From Chinchilla lanigera (lineage: Eukaryota; Chordata; Mammalia; Rodentia; Chinchillidae), in the NCBI RefSeq assembly GCF_000276665.1, contig NW_004955429.1, forward strand, positions 2,168,728 through 2,232,727: a stretch of 64,000 nucleotides of DNA. The letters are read 5' to 3'. Made by a program: the position numbers and the translations under genes. Shown piece after piece: positions 21,661 through 32,985 of this stretch (positions within the stretch are counted from its first letter, which is position 1; each line of letters opens with the position of its first letter). The notes under the pieces were generated by a model, which saw only the letters and a program-made list of their open reading frames with translations, had not been told where the DNA came from and ran no database searches.

Positions 21661-23089
21661 CCTATGTTTAGAGCTGCATTAGCCAGAATCTCTGCAGATA
21701 ACAGAACTTGTCATTCTACATTAGTTCTCCTACTCCTTCTTTATGTCCATCGGCCTCCTTAGTTACAGCTTTACAAGGAAAGTCGCCCTATAAAAGAACA
21801 AAGGGAAAATACAATCAGTGTCTCAAGAAAATGAATTAACTGAAGCTTCTGACATAAAAAACTTGAGATGTTACTTGGCAATCCTTCTGTTAAATTTTAG
21901 GGAACTCCTTTTTTCCTAGTTCTAGGAAATTTGATTCTCTCTTTTCAACAGAAATGTCATCAGCACACCCCAAAGACATTTTGATCAAGATGTTTACATG
22001 TGAGTTACAGAATGCTAAACCGATTACGGGCTCCACGGCATTGCTTGCCTGAAATTGCCAATTATGTAGTCTAAAGCACAAACCTACAAGCAAACATTTT
22101 CCATCAAATGCACTCTATTAGCCTCCTTCATTAAAGTCAATTTTTTTTCAATTTTAATAATGCCATTATGATCAACAATCAGTTATACTGAGGCTATTTA
22201 CAATGCTTATGAAATGTTCAAAGCCTAGTGTAATAATGCATTAGCACTTCTCCAGCTGGGATCTTGTTGACAGCCACCAATTAATGGAATACCTCTAACA
22301 AACTACACATCCTCCTTCTCACGGCATGTGTAGAAATGGCTATTATAATAATCATCACTAAAATATGATACAAAAATACTACAAGTGCAAGTGTTAAATT
22401 GATACACTTTGGAAAGCATGATGTTTATTTCGGACAAAATAGCCTCCTATATTTGGGTTACTTAAAAAGAATGACCACTTCCACTTGCCTGGGGGAGGAG
22501 CGGGGTGAGAACTACTCAGGACAAAGTCCCTTTGCTTTTCTTCCTGGAGATCTTCTTGCCTGATTCATCATTTCTCAGCATTTGAGCCCAATTATCCATT
22601 TCCTCCCTTAAAAGGCCAAAACTTTCTGAGGAGGGTGAGAAGATCCAAAGGGACCCTTGTGGCATCAGGGTTTCCAGAGTGAGACAGTCATTTGTAAATC
22701 GTGGGTAAACCTTTGAAACCACACCAGGCCTGTGGGTGGAAACTAGAGGTTGCTTTCTCTCTGGTTTGCTGGCCCATCTACTGAGAATATCATCCTGTAA
22801 AACTAGCAAAGGGCTCCCTATGGGAACTGCTGTGCTAACGTGCTGGAAACTGTATTAGCACAGCTAGGGAAAGTTTCTCATGCTAAAGACCAAGTAAGTA
22901 AAGACTCTGTCATCTTTTTTTTTCCCAATTCAGGTCAGTCAGTGCAATACAATGAACCATTCCAGACTCCTCTGACTTCTTTACTTTATGCACTACTTCA
23001 ACACATCTAAAAAGGAAAAGTTATAATCCTGGTAGGGAGACCTCTGAGTTAGGAGTGATGACACTTGGTTTTCAAGCCCCACATTCAAG
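21661..23089. other. Unique-looking stretch with a conserved-element-like block
   Basis: At 22130-22300 the sequence is AT-rich with TAATGCATTA (a perfect 10-bp palindrome at 22234-22243), AATAATGCCATTATG and CCAATTAATGG, with no repeat signature. This is the texture of deeply conserved developmental noncoding elements. A minus ORF of 97 codons at 22516-22809 is unrecognised. Confidence 0.35.
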
Positions 23090-23099
23090 TTTCAAGTTC

Positions 23100-23235
23100 T
23101 ACATTTCAAGTTCTACATTCTAACCTCAGCAAGCCTCACTTTTCTGAGCTGTAGAATGGAAATATTGATACAACACTTTACTGGCCAGTCTCACAGAATA
23201 CTGGTGAAGGGCAAACACAAAAATGTATATGCAAG
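23100..23235 (+). mobile_element. MIR SINE fragment
   Basis: The run CCTCACTTTTCTGAGCTGTAGAATGGAAATATTGATAC fits the sense MIR core and its 3' part. Confidence 0.6.
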
Positions 23236-23255
23236 TGTTTTTGAAAAATCATAAG

Positions 23256-23309
23256 CTTTATTAAATAAATGTAAAGTAGTATGCCCTTTATTAAATAAAT
23301 GTAAAGTAT
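23256..23309. repeat. 30-bp tandem duplication
   Basis: The 24-base block CTTTATTAAATAAATGTAAAGTA plus its next base recurs exactly with a 30-base period (starts 23256 and 23286). It may have arisen at the AT-rich 3' end of the adjacent MIR. Confidence 0.9.
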
Positions 23310-23869
23310 TTATGTTCTATCTTCTGACCTTTCCTCTCAAAAGTCTCAGTATTTTCATTAGGACCACCTCTCTCTTTTCTCCTTATAGAGGCATGGCTAT
23401 ATTCCCTTCTTTCCTATCCTGAATGCTGCATAGAAACTATAGAAGTTAAAATGGGAACATATGTGTGTTGACTGGAAAAGAAAGAGTCCCCCAAAGTCCC
23501 AATGGAACATCACTGAGTCAGTCAATCCCAGTTTCAAGCTACTGTTCCACCAGTTAGGGTTTCATTCCGATTTATCGGGTGGAATCTCCTTCCAGCAACA
23601 AATTCTCATCCACCAAACTCATAGTGGGCAGAGGCACTGTCTTACTACCACAAGTGGCATCTGTGGAACCCAGCGTCAGCTCTTACTAGTCTTGTGCACG
23701 GAGAGGGGTACTACAGTAAGTAGGCTGTTCAATAAAATGTTTGTCTCTTAGAAGTTAATTCCTTCAAATTGTTTGTTTTCAAGTCCTGGAAAAGAATCTC
23801 AAATAGAAAGGGAACAGTAACTGATTACAAAATTGCAAGATCTCAACTACTACTGAGGAAAAAAAAAAA

Positions 23870-24070
23870 AGAACAAAGGCTCACTACACTCATTACACGC
23901 CAGTTAGCAAGATTGACTAGAACACAAACACCACCAACTGCTGGCAAGGACACGGAGCAGAAGGAACTCTCACTCAGTGCTGACAGAAATGTAACAAAAT
24001 GGGAAAGCCCCTGTGGAACTTGGTATAGCAGTTTCTTATAAAACTAAATGTATGTGTTGTGATCAAAATA
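23870..24070 (+). mobile_element. L1 LINE 3' region, left part of an interrupted copy
   Basis: L1 ORF2-end landmarks: CTGCTGGCAAGGACACGGAGCAG, AACTCTCACTCAGTGCTGACAG, ATGGGAAAGCCCCTGTGGAA and CAGTTTCTTATAAAACTAAA. The element resumes at about 24610 in register, so the intervening DNA was inserted into it. Confidence 0.8.
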
Positions 24071-24072
24071 TA

Positions 24073-24593
24073 CAGAGAATGTTTAAATTTTTGAAAAATT
24101 ATTACAGTTGAAGACATATTTCCATTAATTCCTTCAAAATAGTCCCCTTCACTTCCAACATACTTAGGTATTCTTTCGTTCATGACACTTTCAGAAGCAG
24201 TTCAGGAAATCCTCTTTCTCGACCCTCTTTACCAGGTATGATAAAAAATATAGTGAAGGCTGCTGAATGCCATCTAATGGAAAAACAGATGCCTAAAAAC
24301 ACTACAGTGTATCCTCATTGACCTTATTCACCCAGCCTGGCACCATGTGACTTCTAGCTTCTTCTCCAAAGTCAAACTGACCCTGAAAGATAAACATTTT
24401 GAATTGGTGCAGGACGTCAAGGCAGCCGATGCAGTGCAACTAAATACATTCACCAAGCAGCATTTCCAGAACTGTTTCCGAAAATGGCAAGAAAGTTGGG
24501 ATAACTGTGTTAAGAGCAAGGGCAAGTATTCTGAAGGGAATTAAAAGCAACATATCTTTTACTATAATACATTTTTACTCTAAATATTCACTG
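24073..24593. mobile_element. Fold-back mariner-family DNA transposon remnant
   Basis: Two mariner transposase C-termini face away from each other. On the minus strand, 24115-24240 encodes a broken stretch ending YVGSEGDYFEG. On the + strand, 24310-24544 encodes FFSKVKLTLKDKHFEL and QNCFRKWQESWDNCVKSKG, ending KYSEGN. That tail is the standard end of mariner transposases (the DD34D family cutting at TA). Outside both coding ends the terminal sequences also match in inverted order (TACAGAGAATGTTTAAA and, reversed, TACAGTGAATATTTAGA), each next to a TA. The upstream catalytic aspartates are absent, so it cannot move itself. Confidence 0.75.
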
Positions 24594-24599
24594 TAGTTT

Positions 24600-25405
24600 T
24601 CACTCACAGTGCATATGCTTAGGGTATGATCAAGCGATCACATTCCCCGGTGTTGACCCACGAAACTGAACACTTCTGTTCACACAAGGTCTGTACACGC
24701 ATGTTTATGACAGCTTTATTCATAATTGCCGGGGCATAGAAGCAACCAAATGTCATTCAGCAGGTGATTAGAAAACTAAGCCCTGGCACATCCAGGAAGT
24801 AGAGGTTTTTTCAGTGTTAAAAATCAATATGAGGGGCTGGGGATTTAGCTCAGCGGCACAGCACCTGCCTGACAAGCGCAAGGTCGTGAGTTCGATTCCC
24901 GGTACCGGAAAAAAAAAAAAATCAATATGAGCTACCAAGCCAGAAAAGACAAGGCATAAGCTTAAGTATATATCATTAAGGAAAGACACCTGTCTGAAAA
25001 GATATACCCTGTAGGTTTCCAACTATAGAACATTGTAGGAAAATTATGGTGACAGTAAAAAGATCAGGGGTTGGGGGAAGGAAGAATCAATGTTGGAACA
25101 CAGAGGATTTAACATACGGTGAATCTATTTTGTACGCTACTATGGATGATGGGTACATGCTATCATACATTTTCCGAACCTCAGAAGGTCCAGTGCCAAG
25201 AATGAACCTCACTGTGAACTACAGGGCTTGAATAATAATGGCGTGCCGGTGAAGGCTCATCCATTGGATGGCTGCGCTGCCCTGATGTGGTGTGCTGACC
25301 ACAGGAGAGGCTGTATGGGGAAAAGGAGGTACATGTGAACTCTGTACCTTCTGCTTAAGTTTACTGTGAACTAAAACTACTATTTAAAAAAATCAAGTCT
25401 TTTGT
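24600..25405 (+). mobile_element. L1 LINE 3' end, right part of the interrupted copy
   Basis: The sequence continues with GTTCACACAAGGTCTGTACA, CAGCTTTATTCATAATTGCC and CAAATGTCATTCAGCAGGTG. After the SINE at 24834 it passes through AGGGGTTGGGGGAAGG, ATGATGGGTACATGC, AGGTACATGTGAACTCTGTA and CTGTGAACTAAAACTAC, the 3' UTR of an old L1M subfamily. Confidence 0.85.
24834..24918 (+). mobile_element. ID-like SINE, well preserved, inside L1
   Basis: The body starts GGGCTGGGGATTTAGCTCAGC and includes the B-box-like GTGAGTTCGATTCCCGG, then a pure A tail. An exact 13-bp duplication AAATCAATATGAG flanks it (24821-24833 and 24919-24931). Intact boxes and a perfect duplication point to recent insertion. 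It cuts the L1 3' end, so it is younger than that L1. Confidence 0.95.
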
Positions 25406-25764
25406 AAAAACACACACACCACACAAACTGGAGCATTTCTTCGAATTCTGACTGTGTGCTTATACTGTGAGCTATCTTTTTTTTCTTTTTCTGTGTGTAT
25501 CTCAGTGATATGCTAAAACTCTCAGAGAGGACACATTCTTCACAGACCACTGTCACCCACACCTCCAGGTACAATCCCACTGTTCACCTCCATTTTTCTA
25601 CCTGGAAGAAAGCTCACTGGAGAAGAGTTCCAGAACCCATCCCGCCCTCCCCAGGAGACGCAGCGATGAGTATGTGGTTGTGTGTTAATTCCCCATCATG
25701 GGGCTGAGTTGGGAGATTTCCTGGCAGTCCTGCTTAACTAAATATATTTTCTGACAACTGGAAC

Positions 25765-25865
25765 TGTATTTTACTTGATTTTTCATCCGTAAAATTAGGT
25801 GAGTAGACTAGATCATCTCTAAGGGATTTAGCAGCTTGAGACTGGTATGATTCCATTATTTTATG
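25765..25865 (+). mobile_element. MIR-type SINE 3' part
   Basis: TTTTTCATCCGTAAAATTAGG followed by AGACTAGATCATCTCTAAGGG and TATGATTCCATTATTTTATGG matches the 3' part of a MIRb-type element. Confidence 0.6.
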
Positions 25866-26186
25866 GTATGGTCTGAGTTTTTCAATTACACCTTGCTCAG
25901 TGTGGATTATCCAGTGTCACCGGGGCTTGTCATAGGACAGGGGACTTCCACAGTGTATAAGCCAAGCTCATAATCCAAGATTACTTATTCTATAGCCAAT
26001 GTACCCAATTTTTCTTTAAATGAAATAATTTTCTGCAAAATTTAATAGAAGAGCTCAATGAAATGCAAAGTAATCAAGAAGATCCAGAGTCGGTCTCAGT
26101 GTTGTATTGGTACTTGTCCATTTGAAAACAAGGAAGTCTTATTTGAATTTTTTTCCATGTCAAAAGAAGAACAACACTACAATTAA

Positions 26187-26202
26187 ATATATATATATAT
26201 AA
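26187..26202. repeat. Short (AT)n run
   Basis: Eight uninterrupted AT units inside an AT-rich region. Confidence 0.9.
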
Positions 26203-26636
26203 TGAAATTAGCATGTAACGTATTGCAAGACATATTTTACTGATCCTGAGGAGCTAATAGGAAGACATACAATTTTCTATATCAAGCCATTCTCTAACAA
26301 CTGAAATCTTACTAGAGTTAATAGTATTAGAGGTATGTGGTTACATATTGCAGTAACATATTAGTATTTAACCTTTGTTTTCAATGTTTTTTTCTATAAA
26401 TTTAGCAAGTCTGAACCACCCAGAATTACCCAATTAATGTTTAGTATTTATCACATTGAGAAGAAAATGTGATTTACTTTTAAAAATGTAGAAATGGATG
26501 ATGGGAAATGAAGACCCCATTTCCATGATTTCCAAAATCAAAAAAGATAGAATCTCTTGGGATCTTCTAAAATGCAATTTAGGTCAATTCATCTGTATTT
26601 GTGGGATTAGAAATTAGTCCTTAATGGTTTTTAAAC

Positions 26637-26800
26637 ATTATACCAGTATCACCTTATTTGATAGATGTGGACACTGAGGCACAGAGAAAATAATTAATTT
26701 TCTCAAGGTGACACAGCCAGCAAGTGGCATACATCCAGGAGGTCTGACTCCAGAACTTGAGCTCTTTATAGCAATATCACACTGTGTCACATACAAACTC
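26637..26800 (-). mobile_element. MIR SINE
   Basis: The + strand reads GATGTGGACACTGAGGCACAGAG, then CTCAAGGTGACACAGCCAGCA and CTGACTCCAGAACTTGAGCTC. This is a long, fairly well-kept antisense MIR. Confidence 0.8.
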
Positions 26801-27280
26801 ACTAGAAAATAGGAAAACACAAATTATCAAAGTGCTAAATTAAAAGTACACCAAAAATCATACACAGTCAGAAAAAACATAATTGTTAATATTTTAGAGT
26901 ATGTCATTCCTGAGTTATTCTCCTTGGAAACATTCTTATGTTGTACGTGTAATATGTTAATGACAAGAATTCCAAGGTCATGCCTGATGAATATATATGT
27001 ATGACATGGTACATACAGTTTTATAGTCTATTTTTATAGCTACATTATATTTTGGATAACTTTCATTGGAAGTGGTTTGCAACACCTCTTTAAAGAAATG
27101 CAATGCTTTCAAATACATGATGTTGAAACATTTTCTCAATTTGCTTGACATATGACAGTTTTAAAAAGAAAAGCTAATTCTTTTCCCCTTGAGTACATGC
27201 TGGACTTCTAGGGAACAGTTTTCTGGAAGTAAATGTGTGTGTATACTTTTAAAACTAGGTCATACAGGGCCACAAAAGTG

Positions 27281-27309
27281 CTCTCTCTCTCTGTGTCTCT
27301 CTGTCTCTG

Positions 27310-27361
<52 letters not shown>

Positions 27362-27376
27362 CCCCCCTTCTCTCCT
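27281..27376. repeat. (CT)n microsatellite ending in poly-C
   Basis: Imperfect CTCTG/TCTC units lead into a perfect CT run of about 41 bases (27319-27359), then nine C. A purine/pyrimidine mirror tract of this kind can form triplex (H-DNA). The Leu/Ser ORFs across it are artefacts. Confidence 0.97.
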
Positions 27377-27619
27377 CACCTAGAGAAAATCTCAAGGACA
27401 CTTACACATCCATGCAGCACTATGGAGAAGTCCACATGGTCACCTGACAACCAGCCACATGTGAGAAAGACACCTTGTTAGCAAGTGTACCAGCCCCACC
27501 AATCTTTCACATAATGACCTTCAGCCTAGACTGACATCTTGATTGCAGTTTCATAAGGAGTTCTGGCAAAACTGTGCAAATAAACTACTCCTGGATTCTT
27601 CACTTTCAAAAAATATGTG

Positions 27620-27962
27620 AAAAGTAAATGTTAATTGCTTAAGTTGATAAATTTTGGGATAATTCTTTGCCTGGCAATAAATAACTGGTGCAAATAGATG
27701 CACTATGATTTATTAACCCATTTACTGTTATTAAACATTTGAATTATTCCAGGTTTTTCCTGGTGGAAAAGCACTCCTATGAACAACTTTGAATATATAG
27801 TCATGTTCTTGGACATATATCCAAAGAAAATTTGGATTAAAGAGTATGCATATTTATTAGGCAATTATGATAGTAACTATGTCTATGCTCTCCCCAGAGA
27901 CTTTTAGCATTTTACATTCCCAGCAGAGTACTATAGAAATGAATATTCCCTCACCTCCTTAT
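27620..27962 (-). mobile_element. L1 LINE fragment
   Basis: The + strand shows the antisense L1 order: TTAACCCATTTACTGTTATTAAACATTTGAATT, CCTATGAACAACTTTGAATAT, GGACATATATCC and TTTACATTCCCAGCAGAGTA. Old, diverged and 5' truncated. Similar AT-rich sequence from about 26880 may belong to the same element. Confidence 0.6.
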
Positions 27963-28812
27963 GGTAGCCAGGAGAAGAATGATCCCCAAAAGTGTGTTGC
28001 CCAGAATGGATGAAGATGTTATATTTCATAGCAAAGGAACTTTACAGATGTGACTAAGTTGAGGGCTTCAAGGTGGGATATGTGCCACTGAGTTTTCCAC
28101 CACTATGGCAAAACACCTGGAGTAACAAACTTAAAAGAAGAAAGGCTTATCTTGGCTCACAGTTTCAGAAAATTCAATCCATGGTCACTTAGCTCCATCA
28201 CTTTGGGTCATAGTGAGACAGCATCATAGCAGGGAGCGTGTGGTAGCTAGGCAGCAAAAAGAGAATCAGGAAGAGAAAAGAATCTCAATATCGCCTTCAA
28301 GGGCACACTCTCAAGCACCTAACTTCCTTCCATTGGGCCTCCTCTCCTAAAAGTTTCAACATCTCCAGTAGCACCACAGGCTGCTGAGTAAGCCTTTAAC
28401 ACACAGTCCTTTGGGTGACACTCAAGATCCAACCGCAGCAGGAAATTATACTAGATTATTCATTATCTGGAGTCGGGGTAAAATGTACTCAGAAGGATCC
28501 TTAGACATGAATGAAGGAGTTAGGTGAGATCAGAGTTATGAAAGGTGAGAATTCTACCCACTGTTACTGGCTTTGAAGACAGAGGGAGGATTCTTGAGGC
28601 CAGGAACATCGGCACCTTCATACTCTGAAAAGAAAGGAAAGGGACTGTCCTCTATAACCTACAGAAAGAAAGTTTTTCCAGCTGACAACTTGATTCGAAC
28701 CCAGTAAGATCTATGCTAAACTCTCCAGAAATATGACAATAGATTCATATTGTATTAAACTACTAAATATGTGATAATTCACTACAGCAACCATAGAAAA
28801 GTAATACACTTC
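27963..28812 (+). mobile_element. MLT1-type MaLR LTR, split by a nested LTR
   Basis: The left part (27963-28080) has GAATGATCCCCAAAAGTGTG, CTTTACAGATGTGACTAAG and GGTGGGATA. The right part (28441-28812) continues with TTATACTAGATTATTCATTATC, CTGGCTTTGAAGACAGAGGG, the AACCCAGTAAGATCTATG block and CAGCAACCATAGAAAAGTAATACAC. Together they make one MLT1 of about 490 bp. Confidence 0.8.
28081..28440 (-). mobile_element. MaLR-type solo LTR nested in MLT1
   Basis: TG...CA ends enclose 360 bp with antisense landmarks GGCAAAACACCTGGAG, GAAAGGCTTATCTTGGCTCACAG, TTCAATCCATGGTCAC and TTCCATTGGGCCTCC. The flanking 5-mers GGATA (28076-28080) and GGAAA (28441-28445) match at four of five positions, which fits a target-site duplication. 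Confidence 0.75.
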
Positions 28813-29597
28813 CTAACATTTTTTTTCCACTGGATTAGCAAAAAAGAGATATATGGCTCATCATATCATAACTGATAGGTTGTCTTGGTTATTGTCACTA
28901 GAAATTTCTTTCTGAGTTGCCTAGATCTCCTTCTGTCTTGTACCCAGTACTTTTCCCTTGAGTGCATTTTGCCTATGTACATGTCTGTAACTTAGTAAAT
29001 TTTGTGACACCCCTTGTTTTGATTATTGAATGTTATTTTTAATTCTAAGACTCCTTTTCAGTGAGTGGTTGTTGTGAGAACCAAGATAAATCAGAATTTA
29101 GAATAAGACTTTGCTTTCACAAAACCACATTGCAGAAAGGCAGGAGGGAAATACCCAGTTTAGAAACACCCACATCACTCCCTCAACACACCCACATTAC
29201 AAGCTTTATATATGGGCACATGGTATGAAGCCTTCAAAGACTGACCAGTGATCAGAAGGAGCAAAACAAGATAAAAGCTCCTGCTCCACAGCTGGGGTGG
29301 GAACCAGACCTGTAACCATCAAAAGAGCTTAACATGTTATAAGTTTCCTTGAACTTATAACTGATAACATACATTTAAAAGGAAGCTCAATGTTTAGCCA
29401 GAAAAACATTAAACATCTCTCACTGAAATTTTAGCATTATTTCTATAGCATTGATATTAAGTGTTGTAGAAATAAAACAGTCCTGCCAATAAAGACCTCT
29501 TTGTACCAAATAGGGAGGGAGAAATTTATTATAGAATGATTTATTATCAAATTTACTTGCATTTAAGCATAAAAGAGACAACAAAGTTTAGACAGAA
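28813..29597. other. Stretch with nothing recognised
   Basis: No gene or named repeat seen. Confidence 0.35.
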
Positions 29598-30032
29598 TTG
29601 CATCTAAATCTATGCATTACAGTGGAAGAAAGAACAATTAAAACTTCTCACAAAAAGACAAATACTGTATATTCTCACTCAAGCGTGCTCCTAAAAAAGT
29701 TGTTCTCAAAGGAGAGGAGGATAAAAAAATCAGCACAAGAGGCTAGGAAGAGTAAGAGGATGAGAGGAGAGGGGAGATTGAGAAAAAGATACAGAAGCAT
29801 GGACAGAAGTATTAAATTCTAGTGTTCAAGAGACAATGACTTTAACAACCTGTCATGTATTGTATGAAGGACTAGAACAGGTCAAAATTCCAAAACATAA
29901 GCAAATGACAAGGATACGGAAATGCTAATTACCCTGCTTGGCCAGTGTACATTATACACACAGACTGGATTATCACAGTGTACCCCATAAATATGTATAA
30001 TATGATGCATTAGAAAAACAAAAAAAAAAAAC
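29598..30032 (+). mobile_element. L1 LINE 3' UTR
   Basis: CAAAAAGACAAATACTGTATATTCTCACTC is an ORF2-end landmark. TATTAAATTCTAGTGTTCAAGAGACAATGAC and GTACCCCATAAATATGTATAATATGATG are L1 3' UTR landmarks. It ends in an A-rich tail (30014-30032). The 74-codon frame inside is repeat-derived. Confidence 0.85.
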
Positions 30033-30993
30033 CTTTTCATATGTCCTTGAGAAACAAAGGGATGGGCACGGGATCATGCTCTCTTGAGAAGCCCCTGAGC
30101 TCACGCCAGAAGCATTTGCACATAGTTCCAAAGGGGCAGAAGACCTTGCATTAAAAACCCTGAAAGTTGGGAGAGAGAGTTTGTTCTTGGCCTATTATGC
30201 TTCAAGGAGCTGGGCACACATCAGGTGGAGAGAGGATCACATCTGCTTATCACTTACTGCAGTTTAATTATGGAAGTACGGGCTTACTCATTACTGCCTG
30301 GTAATACATCTTTCTCAATCCAGATGTAAGTCATCATCCACCTTAAATGAATCTGATGTTCAATGTAAATCATCGACAATAGAACTGAGTGGCGAAAGCC
30401 ACCCATATTCCTAAATTTCCTATTGATTTCTAAATAACTACCCTCTGACAAAAGACTTCCTTGGCAATTCTCCTACAACCAAACCTATATTTCTCTTGAG
30501 AAGAACTTGAGAATGACCTCCATTTAATAGTAGCTTGAGTTCAATTTTAATTAGGCAGTAAGTGGTAAATATTAGCTAATAGACTGTAGGGAGAATAATT
30601 AATCAGTAAAAGACTGCAATGTACTGACAATTTATATGAACAAACTAATAGATCAGATCCAATAAAGTCTTAGTAAAAACAATCCTTTCTAACCTAATTG
30701 TTGAAAAATTAAAATCTCTACAAAACATGTTTAAAAATTATCATTGGATTTTCCTCTAAAAATTTATTCCTATTTCAATAGTGTATATAAAGAAAATATA
30801 TACTTTTTTGTATTTTACTACATGAGGCCAAATAACTATTCTATCAAAACATAATAACCAGACAGATTCTGCATTTTAGCCTTTCATAGAATTTGAGTAT
30901 GTTTTCGTTGGGATATTATTTAAAAGGAGCTAGGTTTTATTTTATTACTCCAATACATAAAAGTGCTACAGTCTGGAAGTCCAATTATTTTAA
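30033..30993. other. AT-rich stretch with nothing recognised
   Basis: No gene or named repeat. From about 30500 the sequence is strongly AT-rich. Confidence 0.35.
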
Positions 30994-32000
30994 CAGCTTT
31001 ATGGCAGTCTAATTTCAATATCATAAAATTCAACCATTTTAATTGGACAATTCAATGATTTTTTAGTAAATTTAAGAAGTTGTGAATCCATTACCACAAT
31101 ACAATTTTAGAATCACAAAAGAATTCCATTTCCCATTTGCATTCATTCTTCTTCCTGCCCCCCCCAACCCAGCCCCATGCAACCAAGAACTTATTTTCTT
31201 CTATTGGTTTGAGTTTCCCTGGATATTTCACATAAATGGAATCATATACCATGTGGTCTTTTGTGACTGGCTTATTTCATGTAATATGGCATTTTCTAGG
31301 TTTATCAGTGTGTTGCATGCATCAGCACTTCATGTTTTCATTGCTAATTAATGTTCTGTTGTATGGTTCTGTGGCATTTTATTTATCCAACCATCAGTTG
31401 ATAGACATTTGGATTTTTTAATACTTTGAATATTATGAAGAATATTGTTATGGACGTTGCCTGAAAATGTTTGTATGAACACATACCTTTTTTTTGAGAC
31501 TATTAAAACTCACTTTGACCTTGAATTTACTTTGTAGCCCAGGCTAGGTTCAAACTCGCAGTGATCCTCCTGCCTCAGCCTCCTGAGTGCTGGGATAGAG
31601 GCGTGTGCCACCACACCCAGCTAAACACATATTTTTATTTCTCCTCAGTAGATTCCTTGAGTAATAATTGGTGGGATTTGTGGTAAACTTTTTATGAACA
31701 AAATGTATGCTGAAGTGAATATAAATTGTACTGCCCAAATGTGGTCCAAAGTAGCAGCAAAATTTATATTCCCATCATTAATATAGGAAGGATACAAGTT
31801 TCTTTGCACACCCACCAATATTTGTTACTGTTTGCTTTTTTTATTATGGTCATTCTAGTGAGTATGTAGTGGTATCTCACTATGATGCTACTATTCATTT
31901 CCCTAATGACTAATGATGTTGAGGATTTTTACATGTACTTAATAACCAACCATTCATATATCTTCTTTGGTGAAATATGTATTCAATTATATTTATATAG
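30994..32000 (-). mobile_element. L1M LINE fragment interrupted by a B1
   Basis: Antisense L1 landmarks on the + strand: AACAGCTTTATGGCAGTC, AATGGAATCATATACCATGTGGTCTTTTGTG, ATCCAACCATCAGTTGATAGACATTTGG, TATTCCCATCATTAATATAGG, GTGGTATCTCACTATG and TTTCCCTAATGACTAATGATGTTGAGG. Every frame is broken. A B1 splits it at 31486-31623. Confidence 0.88.
31486..31623 (-). mobile_element. B1-type SINE inside L1
   Basis: An antisense B1: T-run, TTGTAGCCCAGGCTAGG, GATCCTCCTGCCTCAGCCTCC, TGAGTGCTGGGATAGAGG, CCACCACACCCAGCT. An 8-bp duplication AACACATA flanks it (31478-31485 and 31624-31631). It is younger than the L1 around it. Confidence 0.92.
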
Positions 32001-32907
32001 TGTTAGAGATGTATTACCTTGGTATCATCTTATATGAGTACGCTCTTGATTTTTTAATGCATTTGTTCACATCTGAATGAATATTTACTGTTTGAAACAT
32101 GCTCATTTATTTGCTTTGTAACTTTAAATGGGAATCTTATATAGGCAATTTATTGAATTAGTTGTTTTGTTACACACCAAAAGATAAACTAAAAATAAAA
32201 GTTAAAACATATTTGAGCTCTTGAGGACTTTATAGAATTAACTACATTACCAGGTACATGATTCATGGGTGTTGAGTGCTACAACATATGGTAATACAGT
32301 GTTTTGCTAATTCAAGGAAGAAAACAGTGTCTTCTATCTTGATAGGCAAGAGGTAGCAAGGAAGGCCTAGCTCTGCTCGACCTATCAGTACTGCACCTAA
32401 GGATAAAGTCAAGATGATTATGTGCATAGAGAGAAGAAATGGAGAAGGCACATCTGCTGTCAGGTATGTATTTTACACCTGAATTACACACTTTTTCTTA
32501 TTTCATCTCCTATCAATGTTGTTTTATTAGGGGTGTCCCTGTCTTACATAAAAAGGATGAAGTAGAGAGGTTAAGAGCTTTGATGACAAGCAGGGAGTAT
32601 TGGAGGTCCAGCTCTGCTGGTTTCCACAGCTCCTGGACTTAGGCGGACGAACAGGATGGGTGAAAGAGAGCCCAGGCAGGCCTGGGAAAGCAAGAGGAGT
32701 TTGGGTGTAGAGAGCTGGAGGGAGGCTGAATCACACTAGAAGATATTTTGCAGCAGATTTGGAGCTGGGAAAGGTGACTTTTATTGGGTTATAGACGTGA
32801 AATTAGCAGAAAGACTGGAAGCAAGGAGAACATGAATATTTTTGATATATATATTTTAGCATTTTTTAAAACTCATTTAGTGTACAATAAAACTTAGAAT
32901 AATCTTG
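32001..32907. other. Stretch without recognised genes
   Basis: Around 32545-32640 a weak antisense-MIR resemblance (GAAGTAGAGAGGTTAAGAGC) is possible. Nothing else is recognised. Confidence 0.35.
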
Positions 32908-32985
32908 GCTGAGAATGTAGCTCAGTGGTAGAAAACTTTCCTAGCATGTGGGAGGCCCAGGACTTGATCCCTTGTACAGAAAAAT
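32908..32985 (+). mobile_element. Diverged ID-like tRNA-derived SINE
   Basis: GCTGAGAATGTAGCTCAGTGGTAGAAAAC and the later GAGGCCCAGGACTTGATCCC resemble the tRNA-derived head of an ID element. It has an AAATAAATAAA tail and only a short imperfect flank repeat (AATCTTG). It is clearly older than the copies at 24834 and 46931 and lacks their CACAG segment, so it may be a different subfamily. Confidence 0.75.

Noticed and set aside
24111..24544. Active mariner transposase gene
   Set aside because: Only C-terminal pieces remain, in opposite orientation, with stops and without the catalytic aspartates.
24834..24918. tRNA gene (A- and B-box-like sequences)
   Set aside because: The body ends in an A tail, has exact target-site duplications and recurs many times in the window; it cannot fold a full acceptor stem with its 3' end.
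27189..27481. Leu/Ser repeat proteins
   Set aside because: Pure translation of the CT microsatellite.
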